The position numbers were made by a program, and so were the translations under genes. The notes below the pieces were generated by a model. The model saw nothing but the letters and a program-made list of their open reading frames with translations, had not been told where the DNA came from and ran no database searches. Shown here one piece after another: positions 17,459 through 26,480 of a DNA stretch of 64,000 nucleotides (the first letter of the stretch is position 1; each line of letters begins with the position of its first letter). The DNA is taken from positions 1 through 64,000 of the forward strand of contig CACZJZ010000010.1 in the NCBI GenBank assembly GCA_902781655.1, in the 5' to 3' direction. Source of the DNA: an uncultured Lachnospiraceae bacterium (GTDB taxonomy: Bacteria; Bacillota; Clostridia; Lachnospirales; Lachnospiraceae).

Positions 17459-18547
17459 TCACAGACCGAGGCCCTTGCTGATGTTGACGATGAAGTCCTG
17501 TACGTTGGTGACGATGCCGTGGGCGGCGAGGCTGCCGCGGTCTGTCAGCTTGTTGACGGTGAACTCGGAGATGTCAACACAGTAGAAATAGACCTGTCTG
17601 ACCGTGCCGTCCGGCAGGACGCGGTAGGACGGCGTCATGTTGCCGGTCGCGATGGTATGGAGCATCGTCGCCATGCAGATGACGGTGGTCGCTTTGCGGA
17701 TCTGGGCACGCATGGCGTCCTGCGCCTCATAGACATTGCCGTAGACCGGCGGGAGCGGCCCGTCGTCCCGGATCGAACCGGCGAGCACATAGGGCACATG
17801 GTATTTCTCACAGCTGTAGATGATGCCGTTGTCAATGTGCTCCTTCTCGATGAACTGCGGGATGCCGCCATCGTACTTCACGCGGTTGATGGTGTCGAGA
17901 TGGTTGTAGTGGCCGAGCGGCTGGCTCTCCTGCGTGTAGATATTCTGGCCGAGCGCCGTGTGGAGGTAGGCTCCCTCCAGGTCGTGTGTGGCCAGCGCAT
18001 TGCCGGCGAGCACGGCGTCCGCATAGCCGCCTGCAATAATCTTTGAAAATGCATTTCTTGCGTCGCTGTCAAAGGCGAACGCGGGGCCCATCACCCATAC
18101 AATATAGCCGTGGTCCTTTTCATAACGAAGAAGATCGTAGATTTCATCATAATCTCTCGAGAACGCGGTCTCGCGGGAGCGGCCCTGCCGGAACGCGAAG
18201 GTATCGTGATGCGCAGCGCCCTCGCGGAAGCCGTCCGGGTACAGGTAGATGCCCTCCTCGCAGTTCTCCGTGCGGCCGCAGATCACCTGATCTCCCTTTT
18301 TCAGCCGACGCGGTTCGGTCACTTCGATTCTGCCGTTCACCAGAACCGGAACGCAGTCCATGCGGCTTTCCTCGGCAAACAGCCATTTTCCGTCGATTTT
18401 GAAATATTCCGGGTATATACTCATGGCATGGAAACGGAGTGGTGCGACGGCGTCGAACGGCGCCGGCTCTGTGACGGCGTTCGGTGCGTTCACGAACTGC
18501 GCTTCGGTGAAATCGGGCGGACAATACCTGCGAAGTTCAAAACTCAT
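17459..18547 (-). CDS. LOR/SDH-domain protein (TIGR00300 type), probable ornithine cyclodeaminase
   Basis: The 362-aa protein resembles the stand-alone archaeal TIGR00300 family and the C-terminal half of cyanobacterial AgrE/ArgZ, which convert ornithine to proline plus ammonia with NAD. Landmarks: VTEPRRLKKGDQVICG near the start, YIVWVMGPAFAFD, AGGYADAVLAGNALATHDLEGA and a GHYNHLDTINRVK run. Family members bind NAD at the glycine-rich stretch around AGNALATHD. No arginine-dihydrolase domain is attached. AGGAGG lies 7 bases before the ATG. It is divergent from the AraC gene at 18,712 and convergent with the GH2 gene. Ornithine as substrate is inferred from family members. Confidence 0.6.
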   Translation of the reverse strand: MSFELRRYCPPDFTEAQFVNAPNAVTEPAPFDAVAPLRFHAMSIYPEYFKIDGKWLFAEESRMDCVPVLVNGRIEVTEPRRLKKGDQVICGRTENCEEGIYLYPDGFREGAAHHDTFAFRQGRSRETAFSRDYDEIYDLLRYEKDHGYIVWVMGPAFAFDSDARNAFSKIIAGGYADAVLAGNALATHDLEGAYLHTALGQNIYTQESQPLGHYNHLDTINRVKYDGGIPQFIEKEHIDNGIIYSCEKYHVPYVLAGSIRDDGPLPPVYGNVYEAQDAMRAQIRKATTVICMATMLHTIATGNMTPSYRVLPDGTVRQVYFYCVDISEFTVNKLTDRGSLAAHGIVTNVQDFIVNISKGLGL

Positions 18548-18711
18548 GATGCGGCCTCCTGCATAGTTTTTATGATAGCTGGGTCAGAGGAGTGCGGACG
18601 GTTTCCCTGACACCCAGTTCATTTGGCTCCATTATAGCGGTTCTTCGATGCTGTGCAATTGATATTCTTCCGGATGGGAGCATCGGCGGACAGGATTGAC
18701 AGAGGACGGAA

Positions 18712-19953
18712 ATGGCAAAACGAAGATACGACGCGGAGGAGGAAATCTACTATTTTATCCGGCTTTATGCCGCGACCGGTCTGGTATGTCACCGCTGGTC
18801 GGAGGAAAGTGGCCTGGAAGGCGGGGCCGATGAATTTGATCCGGTGAGGAGTCATCCGCCGCTGCTCGAAACGCTTCTGGACGGGACAAGACGACAGAAA
18901 CTGCCCTGCCTTTGGCAGGATGTGCATGGCGTGCTCTTTGCCGGAATACAGGCACGTGGGGCGTGCTATCTGCTGGGTCCGGCCGTATCCGGGCCGCTCG
19001 ATGTGGTGACGCTTCACCGCTATTATTTTGATTATGGAATGAAGCGTGGCATGGAGAAGCAGATTCCGGTGCTCTCCTTCACGCGATTTCTGGCGGTGGT
19101 GCAGCTGGTTTACTTCTATCTGACCGGAGAGAGGACAGAGGACCAGGAAATCCTGGCTGCGAATGGTCACGGTACATTTCAGGGCGAAGCAGAGAAGGTG
19201 AGGCAGGGGCGGTATTCCCTGCAGGGGGAGGAGGACGCTCTACAGCATCACACCTATCACGAGGAGAGAGAGCTTCTCGATGCGATTCGGGAGGGACGGG
19301 CAGAAACTGCGGTGAAGATGGCCATGGTGCTCGACGAGGAGGCGGGGCGGCTGTCAGACAATGAATTGAAGCACTGGGAGCGTCTGGCGGTGAGCTGCGT
19401 GACGCTGGGCACACGTGCGGCTGTCGATGGCGGAGTGTCGCCGACGGAGGCCTATGAGACCTCGGATTATTACCTGCGGGCATTGGACGGCGCCGACACC
19501 ATCCCGGCGGTGATCGCACTCCGAAACAGCGCACTCGCCGATTTTGCCGGACGGGTTCAGCGAAGGCAGGAACACTTCAGAAGCTCCAGCTATGTCGAAC
19601 AGTGCTGCGACTATGTCGCCAAGCACTACCGGGAGAAGATCTCTCTCCCGGAGATTGCGGGCAGACTCGGGATCAGCGCGCCGTACCTTTCGAGGCTTTT
19701 TTCTGAGGAAAAGGGTGCGAGTCTGCGGGAATATATTGTGAAGGTCCGGGTGGAAAAGGCGAAAAATCTTCTCATGTATGCGGACCAGAGCATGCAGACC
19801 ATTGGAGAATATGTGGGATTTCCGTCACAGAGCTACTTCTGCAGAATGTTCCGGAAGGTGACGGGCATGACGCCGCGGTCCTTCCGGGAGAAGCACAAGC
19901 CGAAGGAGTTTCTGCAGGAAACAAACCATCCGGGAATGCAGATTTTATCATGA
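18712..19953 (+). CDS. AraC-family transcriptional regulator
   Basis: The 413-aa regulator has a sensor half of about 290 residues and a two-helix-turn-helix DNA-binding end: ISLPEIAGRLGISAPYLSRLF and TIGEYVGFPSQSYFCRMFRK, then TGMTPRSFRE. The first half, with the RRYDAEEEIYYFIRLY start, matches Firmicute AraC proteins with an unassigned ligand. The ATG follows a weak GAGGACGG. It faces the LOR/SDH gene across 164 bases and could control it. The aminotransferase downstream starts 126 bases later in the same direction. No other clue to its inducer is present. Confidence 0.85.
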   Translation: MAKRRYDAEEEIYYFIRLYAATGLVCHRWSEESGLEGGADEFDPVRSHPPLLETLLDGTRRQKLPCLWQDVHGVLFAGIQARGACYLLGPAVSGPLDVVTLHRYYFDYGMKRGMEKQIPVLSFTRFLAVVQLVYFYLTGERTEDQEILAANGHGTFQGEAEKVRQGRYSLQGEEDALQHHTYHEERELLDAIREGRAETAVKMAMVLDEEAGRLSDNELKHWERLAVSCVTLGTRAAVDGGVSPTEAYETSDYYLRALDGADTIPAVIALRNSALADFAGRVQRRQEHFRSSSYVEQCCDYVAKHYREKISLPEIAGRLGISAPYLSRLFSEEKGASLREYIVKVRVEKAKNLLMYADQSMQTIGEYVGFPSQSYFCRMFRKVTGMTPRSFREKHKPKEFLQETNHPGMQILS

Positions 19954-20079
19954 GATGGTATAATCTTGGCAATTGTGGTGACGCAGGAAAAAGGCAGCCA
20001 GAGGATAGGCCGGAGGTGTGCTGTACAGCGGCAGACGGTAAAGGTGCCGGAGACGCCCGATGCAGAGGCAGGAGGACAA

Positions 20080-21387
20080 ATGAAACCATACGCGGAAATG
20101 ACGAAAGAGGAACTGGCTTCGGAATATGAGCAGATGAAACAGATCTATCATAAATATCAGGGTATGGAACTGAACCTCAATATGGCGAGAGGAAAGCCCT
20201 GTCGGGAGCAGCTGGACCTGTCCATGGATATGATGAACGTGCTGACGAGCGACGCGGACCTGTCCTGTGCGGACGGCACGGACTGCCGCAATTATGGCGT
20301 GCTCGACGGCATCGAGGAAGCCAAGGAGCTGATGGGGCAGATGATGGAGAATGATCCGGCTAACATCATTGTCTATGGCAATTCCTCGCTGAACGTCATG
20401 TACGACACGGTCTCCAGGGCGTACACACACGGCATCATGGGCAATACGCCCTGGTGCAAGCTGGACCGGGTGAAATTCCTCTGCCCGGTGCCGGGATATG
20501 ACAGACACTTCGGCATCACCGAATATTTTGGCATCGATATGATTCCGGTTCCGATGAGTGAGACCGGTCCGGATATGGATATGGTGGAGAAGCTGGTCGC
20601 GGAGGACGAGTCCATCAAGGGCATCTGGTGTGTGCCGAAGTATTCCAACCCACAGGGATACTGCTACTCGGATGAGACGGTGCGCCGATTCGCCAGACTC
20701 CGCCCGGCGGCCAGGGATTTCCGTATCTTCTGGGACAATGCGTACGGAGTGCATCATCTGTACGAGGATCCGGAGAAGCAGATTCATATCATAGAGATTC
20801 TCGCGGAGTGCAAGAAAGCCGGCAATCCGGATATGGTCTATAAGTTCGCCTCCACATCCAAGATCACGTTCCCGGGCAGCGGCATTTCCGCGCTCGCGAC
20901 CTCGGAGAACAACCTGGTGGATATCAAGAATCAGCTGAAGCATCAGACCATCGGCCATGATAAGGTGAATCAGCTGCGGCATGTGCGCTTCTTCAGCAAC
21001 GGATATACCGTGCAGGAGCACATGATGAAGCACGCGGCCATCCTCCGGCCAAAATTCGAGGCAGTTGAGGAGATCTTCGAGAAGGAGCTGGGCGGACTTG
21101 GCATCGCAACCTGGACAAGACCGCTCGGCGGGTATTTCATCAGCTTTGACGCCTGCAGCGGGACGGCGCGTCAGATCGTCGACAAGGCGAAGAAGGCCGG
21201 CGTGACGCTGACCGGTGCGGGCGCGACGTGGCCCTATCACAAGGACCCGAACGACAGCAATATCCGGATCGCGCCGTCTTACCCGCCGCTGGAGGATCTG
21301 AGAACGGCAGCCACGCTGTTCACGGTCTGTGTCCGTATGGTCACAGCGGGAAATATGCTGAACAAGATGAACACGGTTGAGGTATGA
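20080..21387 (+). CDS. PLP-dependent aminotransferase, aspartate aminotransferase subgroup with MocR-type fold
   Basis: This 435-aa protein fits the group of fold-I aminotransferases called Aminotran_MocR or aspartate aminotransferase subgroup 1c. It has LNLNMARGKPCREQLDLS near the start, VYGNSSLNVMYDTV, FWDNAYGVHHLYED (cofactor Asp) and STSKITFPGSG with PLP lysine Lys261, and it ends in RIAPSYPPLEDL. It would swap amino groups between aspartate or a related amino acid and a 2-oxo acid in the cytoplasm. The ATG at 20080 is chosen because AGGAGG ends 3-4 bases upstream; a longer reading from 19,966 has no homology. A 159-base gap with a hairpin separates it from the ATPase operon. Confidence 0.85.
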   Translation: MKPYAEMTKEELASEYEQMKQIYHKYQGMELNLNMARGKPCREQLDLSMDMMNVLTSDADLSCADGTDCRNYGVLDGIEEAKELMGQMMENDPANIIVYGNSSLNVMYDTVSRAYTHGIMGNTPWCKLDRVKFLCPVPGYDRHFGITEYFGIDMIPVPMSETGPDMDMVEKLVAEDESIKGIWCVPKYSNPQGYCYSDETVRRFARLRPAARDFRIFWDNAYGVHHLYEDPEKQIHIIEILAECKKAGNPDMVYKFASTSKITFPGSGISALATSENNLVDIKNQLKHQTIGHDKVNQLRHVRFFSNGYTVQEHMMKHAAILRPKFEAVEEIFEKELGGLGIATWTRPLGGYFISFDACSGTARQIVDKAKKAGVTLTGAGATWPYHKDPNDSNIRIAPSYPPLEDLRTAATLFTVCVRMVTAGNMLNKMNTVEV

Positions 21388-21494
21388 GCGGGAGGCAGAC
21401 TGAGAGGGCTAAGGCTTTCAGGGTATACCTTTGATAGTTCGGATTTGTACGGGCCCCGGCAGCGGGACCGTTTGAGACTGACATGGTTGAATTC

Positions 21495-21525
21495 AGGAGC
21501 CGCCTGCGGCATGCAGACGGCTCCT
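21495..21525. terminator. GC-rich hairpin between the aminotransferase and the ATPase operon
   Basis: AGGAGCCGCCTGC at 21495-21507 pairs with GCAGACGGCTCCT at 21513-21525 around a five-base loop, with one mismatch. No T-run follows, so it may pause or protect RNA rather than terminate. Confidence 0.4.
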
Positions 21526-21546
21526 ACGCGGTTAAAGAGGACGGAA

Positions 21547-23139
21547 ATGGCGACAAAAGTATTCAGTTTTGAGGAAGAACCGGCAGAGGAGAAGGCAGGC
21601 AGCACCGGCAGGACGCAGGGCTCTGACGTCTCCGCGGAGAAGCAGGAAGCAGGGGTGGACGCCGCAGCAGCGGACCGCGCGGCGGAGCCGCTTCCGGAGG
21701 TCTGTACTTATACGGTACTGCGTCAGGACGCGGAGGAAGCTGACCCGGCGCATCCGCTTCTGATTCTGGATAACGCGGACGGAAAGCTGAAACACCACAC
21801 GGATGGCCTTTTTGCCGCGCCGGGAAGACGGACACAGTTCTGCTTTCGCGGCATGCGGGCGGATATCAGGCAGGTCGACCAGCGGTTTGTGGAGCTTCTC
21901 CGCTGGCTTGCCACGAACGGAATCAGCGTCCGCCTCTCCGGGCAGGACACGCCGGACGGATACGCTGTCTACAAAATCTGCGAGATTGACACCGGGAGTG
22001 GAACGAAGCTGTCCGCAGAGGATGGCTTTCTGCAGTATGTGATCAGCAGACTGCTGGAGACGAAGGCGCCGGAGCTTTCATCCCAGGGAGCGGGCGCACC
22101 GGAGGAGGACGAGGAGGCGGACAGCGATGAGATGAAGCTGACGAGTCTTCAGTCCATGACGGACTTCCTGGACTGTGCGCGGAGTGCCCTGCCGGCGAAT
22201 ATACGAAAATGGGCGAGGCGAAATCTTGCCATTGCCAAATCCTCGGATGTCAGCCAGGAGGAGAAACGGCATGCGCAGCACGCGCTCTCACTCATGCTGA
22301 ATATCCGCTGGAAGGATTCGTATTTTGGCGCCATCGATCCGGACAGGGCGCGCCGGATCCTCGATGAAGAGCTGTATGGCATGGAAAAGGTAAAGCAGAG
22401 AATCATCGAGACGATCATCCAGATCAACCGCACGCATACACTGCCGGCATACGGTCTGCTTCTGGTGGGTCCTGCGGGAACCGGAAAATCACAGATTGCG
22501 TATGCGGTCGCGCGGATTCTGGGCCTTCCGTGGACGAGCCTTGACATGAGTTCCATTCATGACCCGGAGCAGCTCACGGGCAGTTCGCGCGTCTATTCCA
22601 ATGCCAAGCCGGGCAGCATCATGGAGGCATTTTCGCTCGCCGGGGAATCGAATCTGGTGTTTATCATCAATGAGCTCGACAAGGCGGATTCAAAGGATTC
22701 TACCGGCAGTCCGGCAGATGCGCTGCTGACACTGCTCGACAACCTTGGCTTTACGGACAACTACATGGAATGCACGATCCCGACGGCGGGAGTGTATCCG
22801 ATCGCAACGGCCAACGACAAGAGCCGGATCTCGGAGCCGCTGCTCACCCGGTTTGCGGTCATTGACATTCCGGATTACACGCCGGAGGAGAAAAAGCAGA
22901 TTTTCCTCCGCTATTCTCTTCCGCGCGTGCTGCGGCGCATGGGACTCAGGGATGGGGAATGCGTCGTGACAGAGGAGGCGGCGCAGGCTGTCGTGGAGGA
23001 GTACCGGGATATGCCGGGTGTCCGCGATCTCGAGCAGGCGGCGGAGCATCTGGCAGCGAATGCGCTGTATCAGATCGAGACGGCCAGCGTGCGCAGTGTA
23101 GTGTTCGACCGGGATGCGGTACAGCGCGTTCTGGGGTGA
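21547..23139 (+). CDS. Lon-like AAA+ ATPase lacking a protease domain
   Basis: The 530-aa protein has an acidic, low-complexity start (about 1-55), an unassigned region (55-260), then a AAA+ module whose closest style is the Lon ATPase: ELYGMEKVKQRIIE, LLLVGPAGTGKS with Walker A at 308-315, SSIHDPEQLTGSS, FIINELDKAD as Walker B, and EPLLTRFAVIDIP with a candidate arginine finger. The first acidic residue of Walker B is Asn375 instead of Asp; the catalytic Glu376 is kept. The C-terminal Lon protease domain with its Ser-Lys pair is absent, and the protein ends after the AAA lid. GAGG lies 7 bases before the ATG. It is followed after 64 bases by the rod protein and is probably its partner. Confidence 0.75.
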   Translation: MATKVFSFEEEPAEEKAGSTGRTQGSDVSAEKQEAGVDAAAADRAAEPLPEVCTYTVLRQDAEEADPAHPLLILDNADGKLKHHTDGLFAAPGRRTQFCFRGMRADIRQVDQRFVELLRWLATNGISVRLSGQDTPDGYAVYKICEIDTGSGTKLSAEDGFLQYVISRLLETKAPELSSQGAGAPEEDEEADSDEMKLTSLQSMTDFLDCARSALPANIRKWARRNLAIAKSSDVSQEEKRHAQHALSLMLNIRWKDSYFGAIDPDRARRILDEELYGMEKVKQRIIETIIQINRTHTLPAYGLLLVGPAGTGKSQIAYAVARILGLPWTSLDMSSIHDPEQLTGSSRVYSNAKPGSIMEAFSLAGESNLVFIINELDKADSKDSTGSPADALLTLLDNLGFTDNYMECTIPTAGVYPIATANDKSRISEPLLTRFAVIDIPDYTPEEKKQIFLRYSLPRVLRRMGLRDGECVVTEEAAQAVVEEYRDMPGVRDLEQAAEHLAANALYQIETASVRSVVFDRDAVQRVLG

Positions 23140-23203
23140 TCGACGGGAGTTTTGCCGGATTTTGCAGTATAATGGTGCATAGCTTCAGGGCGGGAGGAAG
23201 AGT

Positions 23204-25606
23204 ATGGGATTGTTCGGACGCCATAGAAAAGAAGACACGGAAAGCAGGAAGTCCGGCAGCGGCAGCACGGCCGCCGCAGCGCCTTCTGACGGCGCGGCGA
23301 AGCAGGCAGCAGCGGTGCATGAGCCGGAGCTGAACAAAGATGAGGGAAAGGAATCCGGCGAGAGCGGGCAGCCAGGGAAGAATCCGGAAGAGAGCGCGGC
23401 GGAGTCAAAGAAAGGCGCACAGGATGTACAGGAAGGCAGCGCGTCTCCAGAGAGCGGCAAAAGCAGTGCGCCTTCAGAAGATGACAGTGCGGAGGAGTCC
23501 ACTGACCGCGGCGGAGAGGACGAGGATGCCGGGGAAGATCCGCTGGTCCGGATGCAGGAGCGGGCGGATCAGACAGCTGGAGGCATTGACAGGGCGAAGA
23601 CCACGGAGACTTCCGTCATCGGACCGAAGCATACAAAGGAAATTCGCAAGATGTCGCGGCTTGAACTCATCGACGTCATTTACGCGCTGGCGATCAAGAA
23701 CCGGGATCTGAAAAAGGAAAATGCCGATCTCCGGACGGAAGCGGAGACGCGCAGCATGAAGCTTGCGAAGGCCGGCTCCATTGCCGACGCCTCGGTGGCT
23801 GTGAGCCGCCTGTTTGAGGCGGCACAGGCTGCTGCGGATCAGTATGTGAATTCCGTTCGCGCCGCGTGCGAGGACCCGGCGCTGCAGAAGGAAATTTTGA
23901 AGCACGGGACAGGCTATCAGCCGATCGGTTCCTATGTTTACGGCGTGAACGACAGGGTGAGCGCAGTTTCTGCCGAGAAGGATGACACACAGAGCGCCGG
24001 GACGGACAACCATGCCGACACGAATGCTGTCAGCACGGTCAGGGGAAAGAATGCGCAGAGCGCGGAGGCGGACAAGGCAGGTACCATCATCCGGAAGGCG
24101 CAGGGGCAGGCCAACGTAATCGTGATGCAGGCGAGGACCGCGGCGGATCAGGAGTACAAGACGGCGCTCGAGGCACACCGGACGGCCAATGACAAGCTGC
24201 GCGAGGCGGAGGAAAAGCTGGCACAGCTTCAGCTGCAGCTTGCTTCTATTGCAGAGCAGGCAAGGACGAAGCTGGCCGATGCGGACAGAGAGTCAGCGGC
24301 CAGACTGGACAATGCAAAGCAGCAGGCAGATGCGACGATCCGGGATGCCAACAAATCGTCTTTTGACAAAATCGCCGAGGCAGAAAAGGCGGCTTCGCAG
24401 AAGCTCGAGGAAGCTGGAAAGGCGGCGGAGCTGACCAGAAGCGCGGCGGATCAGTATGCGGAGCAGACAAGAAAAGATGCCGATGCTTATGCGAAGCAGA
24501 CCCGCGAGGCTGCGGACAAGGAAGCTGCAGAGAAAAAGGAAACTGCCGGGCAGGAGGCGGAAGCCTGTCTGAAGGAGGCTGCCGGGAAGGCCGAGGAACA
24601 GCGCAGGACCGCGGAGACGGAATCCCGTGGCAGGGCGGACGCGCTTCTTGCGGAAACCAGGAAGCAGGCCGACGAAAAACTCACGGCAGCGGATGAAGAG
24701 ATCAGAGCAAAGCAGAATGCCGCAGAGGAGGAGATCCGGGCAAAGCGGAGCGCGGCGGACGAGGAGATTTCAAAGAAGCAGGCGGAAGCGGACGCGAAAA
24801 TCAGCGCTATGCTCGATGCCGCCGCGCAGGAGGCCGCTGCACTGAAATCCAAAGCGGAAGCCGATGCGGCAGCGAAGCAGCAGAATGCGGATGCCGAGAT
24901 CAGGGCGAGCATGGCAGTGGCGGAGACAAAAGCCGCGGCGAGGCTTGCGGCGGCGGGAGACGACGCAGGGAAGAAGCGCAGCGCCGCAGAGCAGGAAGCG
25001 CAGCAACGGCTCGCTGCCGCGGACGAGGAAGCGGCAAAGAAGCTTGCGGAGGCCGACCGGATGGCGGAGGAAAGGCTCGCGAAGGCTGACGAGGATGCCG
25101 GGGCGAAGATCCGGGATGCGGAGAAGAGAGCGACTGATCGCATCCGCGAGACGGGACTTCGTCTGGAGGATACGCGTCAGAAGCAGGCGGAGGCACAGAA
25201 GGAACTGGAGGAGGTCAACCGGCAGGTGGAGGATGCGAAGCAGCGTCTGAAGGAAGCCGAAGATCAGGTGGAGCAGGCCCGCGCTGCCACCAATGAGGAA
25301 GCGGATTCGAAACTTGCCGCCGCGGAGATCAAGCTCCGCACCGCGGAGGAGAAGTCGGAGGCGGCGATCGCGCAGTATGCAAAGGCGACGGCGGAACTGA
25401 AGGAAGCGCAGGACCGCCACGACTATGTGAAGAAAGAATATGAGGCGGTCAAGAAGAAGGAAGCCGAGGTAGAGGCGCGGGAACGGGCGCTGGACAGAGA
25501 GGCGAACATGTCTGCAGAGGAGCTGTTCAACAAACGTCTGAAGGAACTCGCTGCCATGGTCAGGGCAAACCCGGAGCTACAGTCGAAGCTTTCAGACAGA
25601 CTGTGA
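23204..25606 (+). CDS. Large Ala/Glu/Lys-rich hendecad rod protein
   Basis: The 800-aa protein is not a known enzyme. Residues 1-135 are disordered and acidic. At about 150-215 sits a conserved-looking segment (KMSRLELIDVIYALAIKNRD, then KAGSIADASVAVSRLFEAAQ) that I have seen in uncharacterised Clostridia proteins. A Gly/Tyr patch follows at 240-250. From 351 to about 643 the sequence follows an 11-residue repeat without a break, and further coiled coil continues to about 790. No signal peptide or membrane span is present. GGAGGAAG precedes the ATG. The gene sits between the AAA+ ATPase and a small membrane protein. A structural or scaffolding role at the membrane is an inference. Confidence 0.7.
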   Translation: MGLFGRHRKEDTESRKSGSGSTAAAAPSDGAAKQAAAVHEPELNKDEGKESGESGQPGKNPEESAAESKKGAQDVQEGSASPESGKSSAPSEDDSAEESTDRGGEDEDAGEDPLVRMQERADQTAGGIDRAKTTETSVIGPKHTKEIRKMSRLELIDVIYALAIKNRDLKKENADLRTEAETRSMKLAKAGSIADASVAVSRLFEAAQAAADQYVNSVRAACEDPALQKEILKHGTGYQPIGSYVYGVNDRVSAVSAEKDDTQSAGTDNHADTNAVSTVRGKNAQSAEADKAGTIIRKAQGQANVIVMQARTAADQEYKTALEAHRTANDKLREAEEKLAQLQLQLASIAEQARTKLADADRESAARLDNAKQQADATIRDANKSSFDKIAEAEKAASQKLEEAGKAAELTRSAADQYAEQTRKDADAYAKQTREAADKEAAEKKETAGQEAEACLKEAAGKAEEQRRTAETESRGRADALLAETRKQADEKLTAADEEIRAKQNAAEEEIRAKRSAADEEISKKQAEADAKISAMLDAAAQEAAALKSKAEADAAAKQQNADAEIRASMAVAETKAAARLAAAGDDAGKKRSAAEQEAQQRLAAADEEAAKKLAEADRMAEERLAKADEDAGAKIRDAEKRATDRIRETGLRLEDTRQKQAEAQKELEEVNRQVEDAKQRLKEAEDQVEQARAATNEEADSKLAAAEIKLRTAEEKSEAAIAQYAKATAELKEAQDRHDYVKKEYEAVKKKEAEVEARERALDREANMSAEELFNKRLKELAAMVRANPELQSKLSDRL
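24254..25132 (+). repeat. Hendecad (11-residue, 33-base) periodic repeat inside the rod protein
   Basis: From residue 351 (EQARTKLADAD) to 643 (GAKIRDAEKRA) the protein divides into 11-residue units with no insertion or deletion. Examples are AADEEIRAKQN, AAEEEIRAKRS and AADEEISKKQA. The last 21 units alone cover 24440-25132, exactly 21 x 33 bases. Hendecads form nearly straight right-handed coiled coils or amphipathic membrane-lying helices. DNA identity between units is low except for the few near-identical ones around 24,690-24,780. Confidence 0.8.
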
Positions 25607-25639
25607 TCTATGTATCGGAAGACGAGGTGCGGCACGGGT

Positions 25640-25918
25640 ATGAGTATGCCAGTTCATAAACAGGATTCGGACGAGATTCCAAATCCGATCAGCCAGTTGG
25701 AAATTCCACCGCTTGAGGAAATCGACCGGGAGAGAAAGCGGCTGATCGGGAATAAGGAAACAAAAATGATCACCATCATGATCATCGTGCTGGTGATCCT
25801 GATGGTGATCGCGGTGATTCTTGCGGGACTTCTCACGGGATTTCTGCCGGAGGAGAAGATCGGGCAGTTCTTCCGGCAGCTGTTCCATATGGGAGTGTTT
25901 CTGATCCTTTCCTGGTGA
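25640..25918 (+). CDS. Small membrane protein of the ATPase/rod operon
   Basis: The 92-aa product has a charged N-terminal half (EIPPLEEIDRERKRLIG) and one long hydrophobic span, TIMIIVLVILMVIAVILAGL. A short amphipathic stretch (EEKIGQFFRQLF) and a second hydrophobic end follow. The start at 25640 has GAGGTG upstream; the earlier ATG at 25610 has no ribosome site. It begins a few dozen bases after the rod gene. I do not recognise the family. It may anchor the rod or the ATPase at the membrane. Confidence 0.55.
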   Translation: MSMPVHKQDSDEIPNPISQLEIPPLEEIDRERKRLIGNKETKMITIMIIVLVILMVIAVILAGLLTGFLPEEKIGQFFRQLFHMGVFLILSW

Positions 25919-25952
25919 GGTTATGTCACAGCGCAGTTCAGGTGTCATTCGG

Positions 25953-26396
25953 TCAGAACTGCTCGCCGTCGTTTTCCTCATATTTCACATCGCAGTACTT
26001 GCAACGGTATATCTCGCGCTTCTCATCGGCGAGATAGAAAATGTGCGGAAGTTCCCGCTCCGTGGTGGAGATACAGCGGGGGTTGTTGCAGTGCAGCACT
26101 CCGACGATCTCCCTCGGCAGCTGGAGCTTCTTTTTTTCGATGATCTGACCGTCCTTGATGACATTCACGGTAATGTTGTGGTCTATGAATGCCAGAACGT
26201 CCAGATTGAGCATATCAATGGGGCATTCCACCTTCAAAATATCTTTTTTCCCCATCTGCTGGCTCCGTGCATTGGTGATGATGGCAACCATGCAGTCGAG
26301 CTTGTCGAGGCCGAGATGCTTGTAAATATACATGGCTCTGCCGGCCGGGATATGGTCGAGCACAAACCCCTCTTCGATTTTTCCTACATTCAGCAT
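25953..26396 (-). CDS. pyrI: Aspartate carbamoyltransferase regulatory subunit
   Basis: The 147-aa protein matches PyrI, the zinc-binding allosteric chain of aspartate carbamoyltransferase. The N-terminal domain carries GFVLDHIPAGRAMYIYKHL, the nucleotide-binding part. The C-terminal domain has CNNPRC and CKYC, four cysteines for the structural zinc. It pairs with the PyrB chain encoded 84 bases upstream, and the two form the first committed step of pyrimidine synthesis. CTP inhibition is expected from the family. Its 3' end faces the end of the ATPase/rod operon. Confidence 0.93.
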   Translation of the reverse strand: MLNVGKIEEGFVLDHIPAGRAMYIYKHLGLDKLDCMVAIITNARSQQMGKKDILKVECPIDMLNLDVLAFIDHNITVNVIKDGQIIEKKKLQLPREIVGVLHCNNPRCISTTERELPHIFYLADEKREIYRCKYCDVKYEENDGEQF

Positions 26397-26480
26397 AGCA
26401 CTCCATTTCTGCCGAAAAAGACGCGGCGCTGGGTATAAACAGGATGGGAATTCGACCGATGCGATGACTTCTGATATTCT

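Noticed and set aside
24487-25143. Long open frame on the minus strand across the rod gene, rich in Ala and Ser
   Set aside because: It is the mirror of the regular Ala/Glu/Lys codons of the hendecad protein, has no ribosome site and matches no family.
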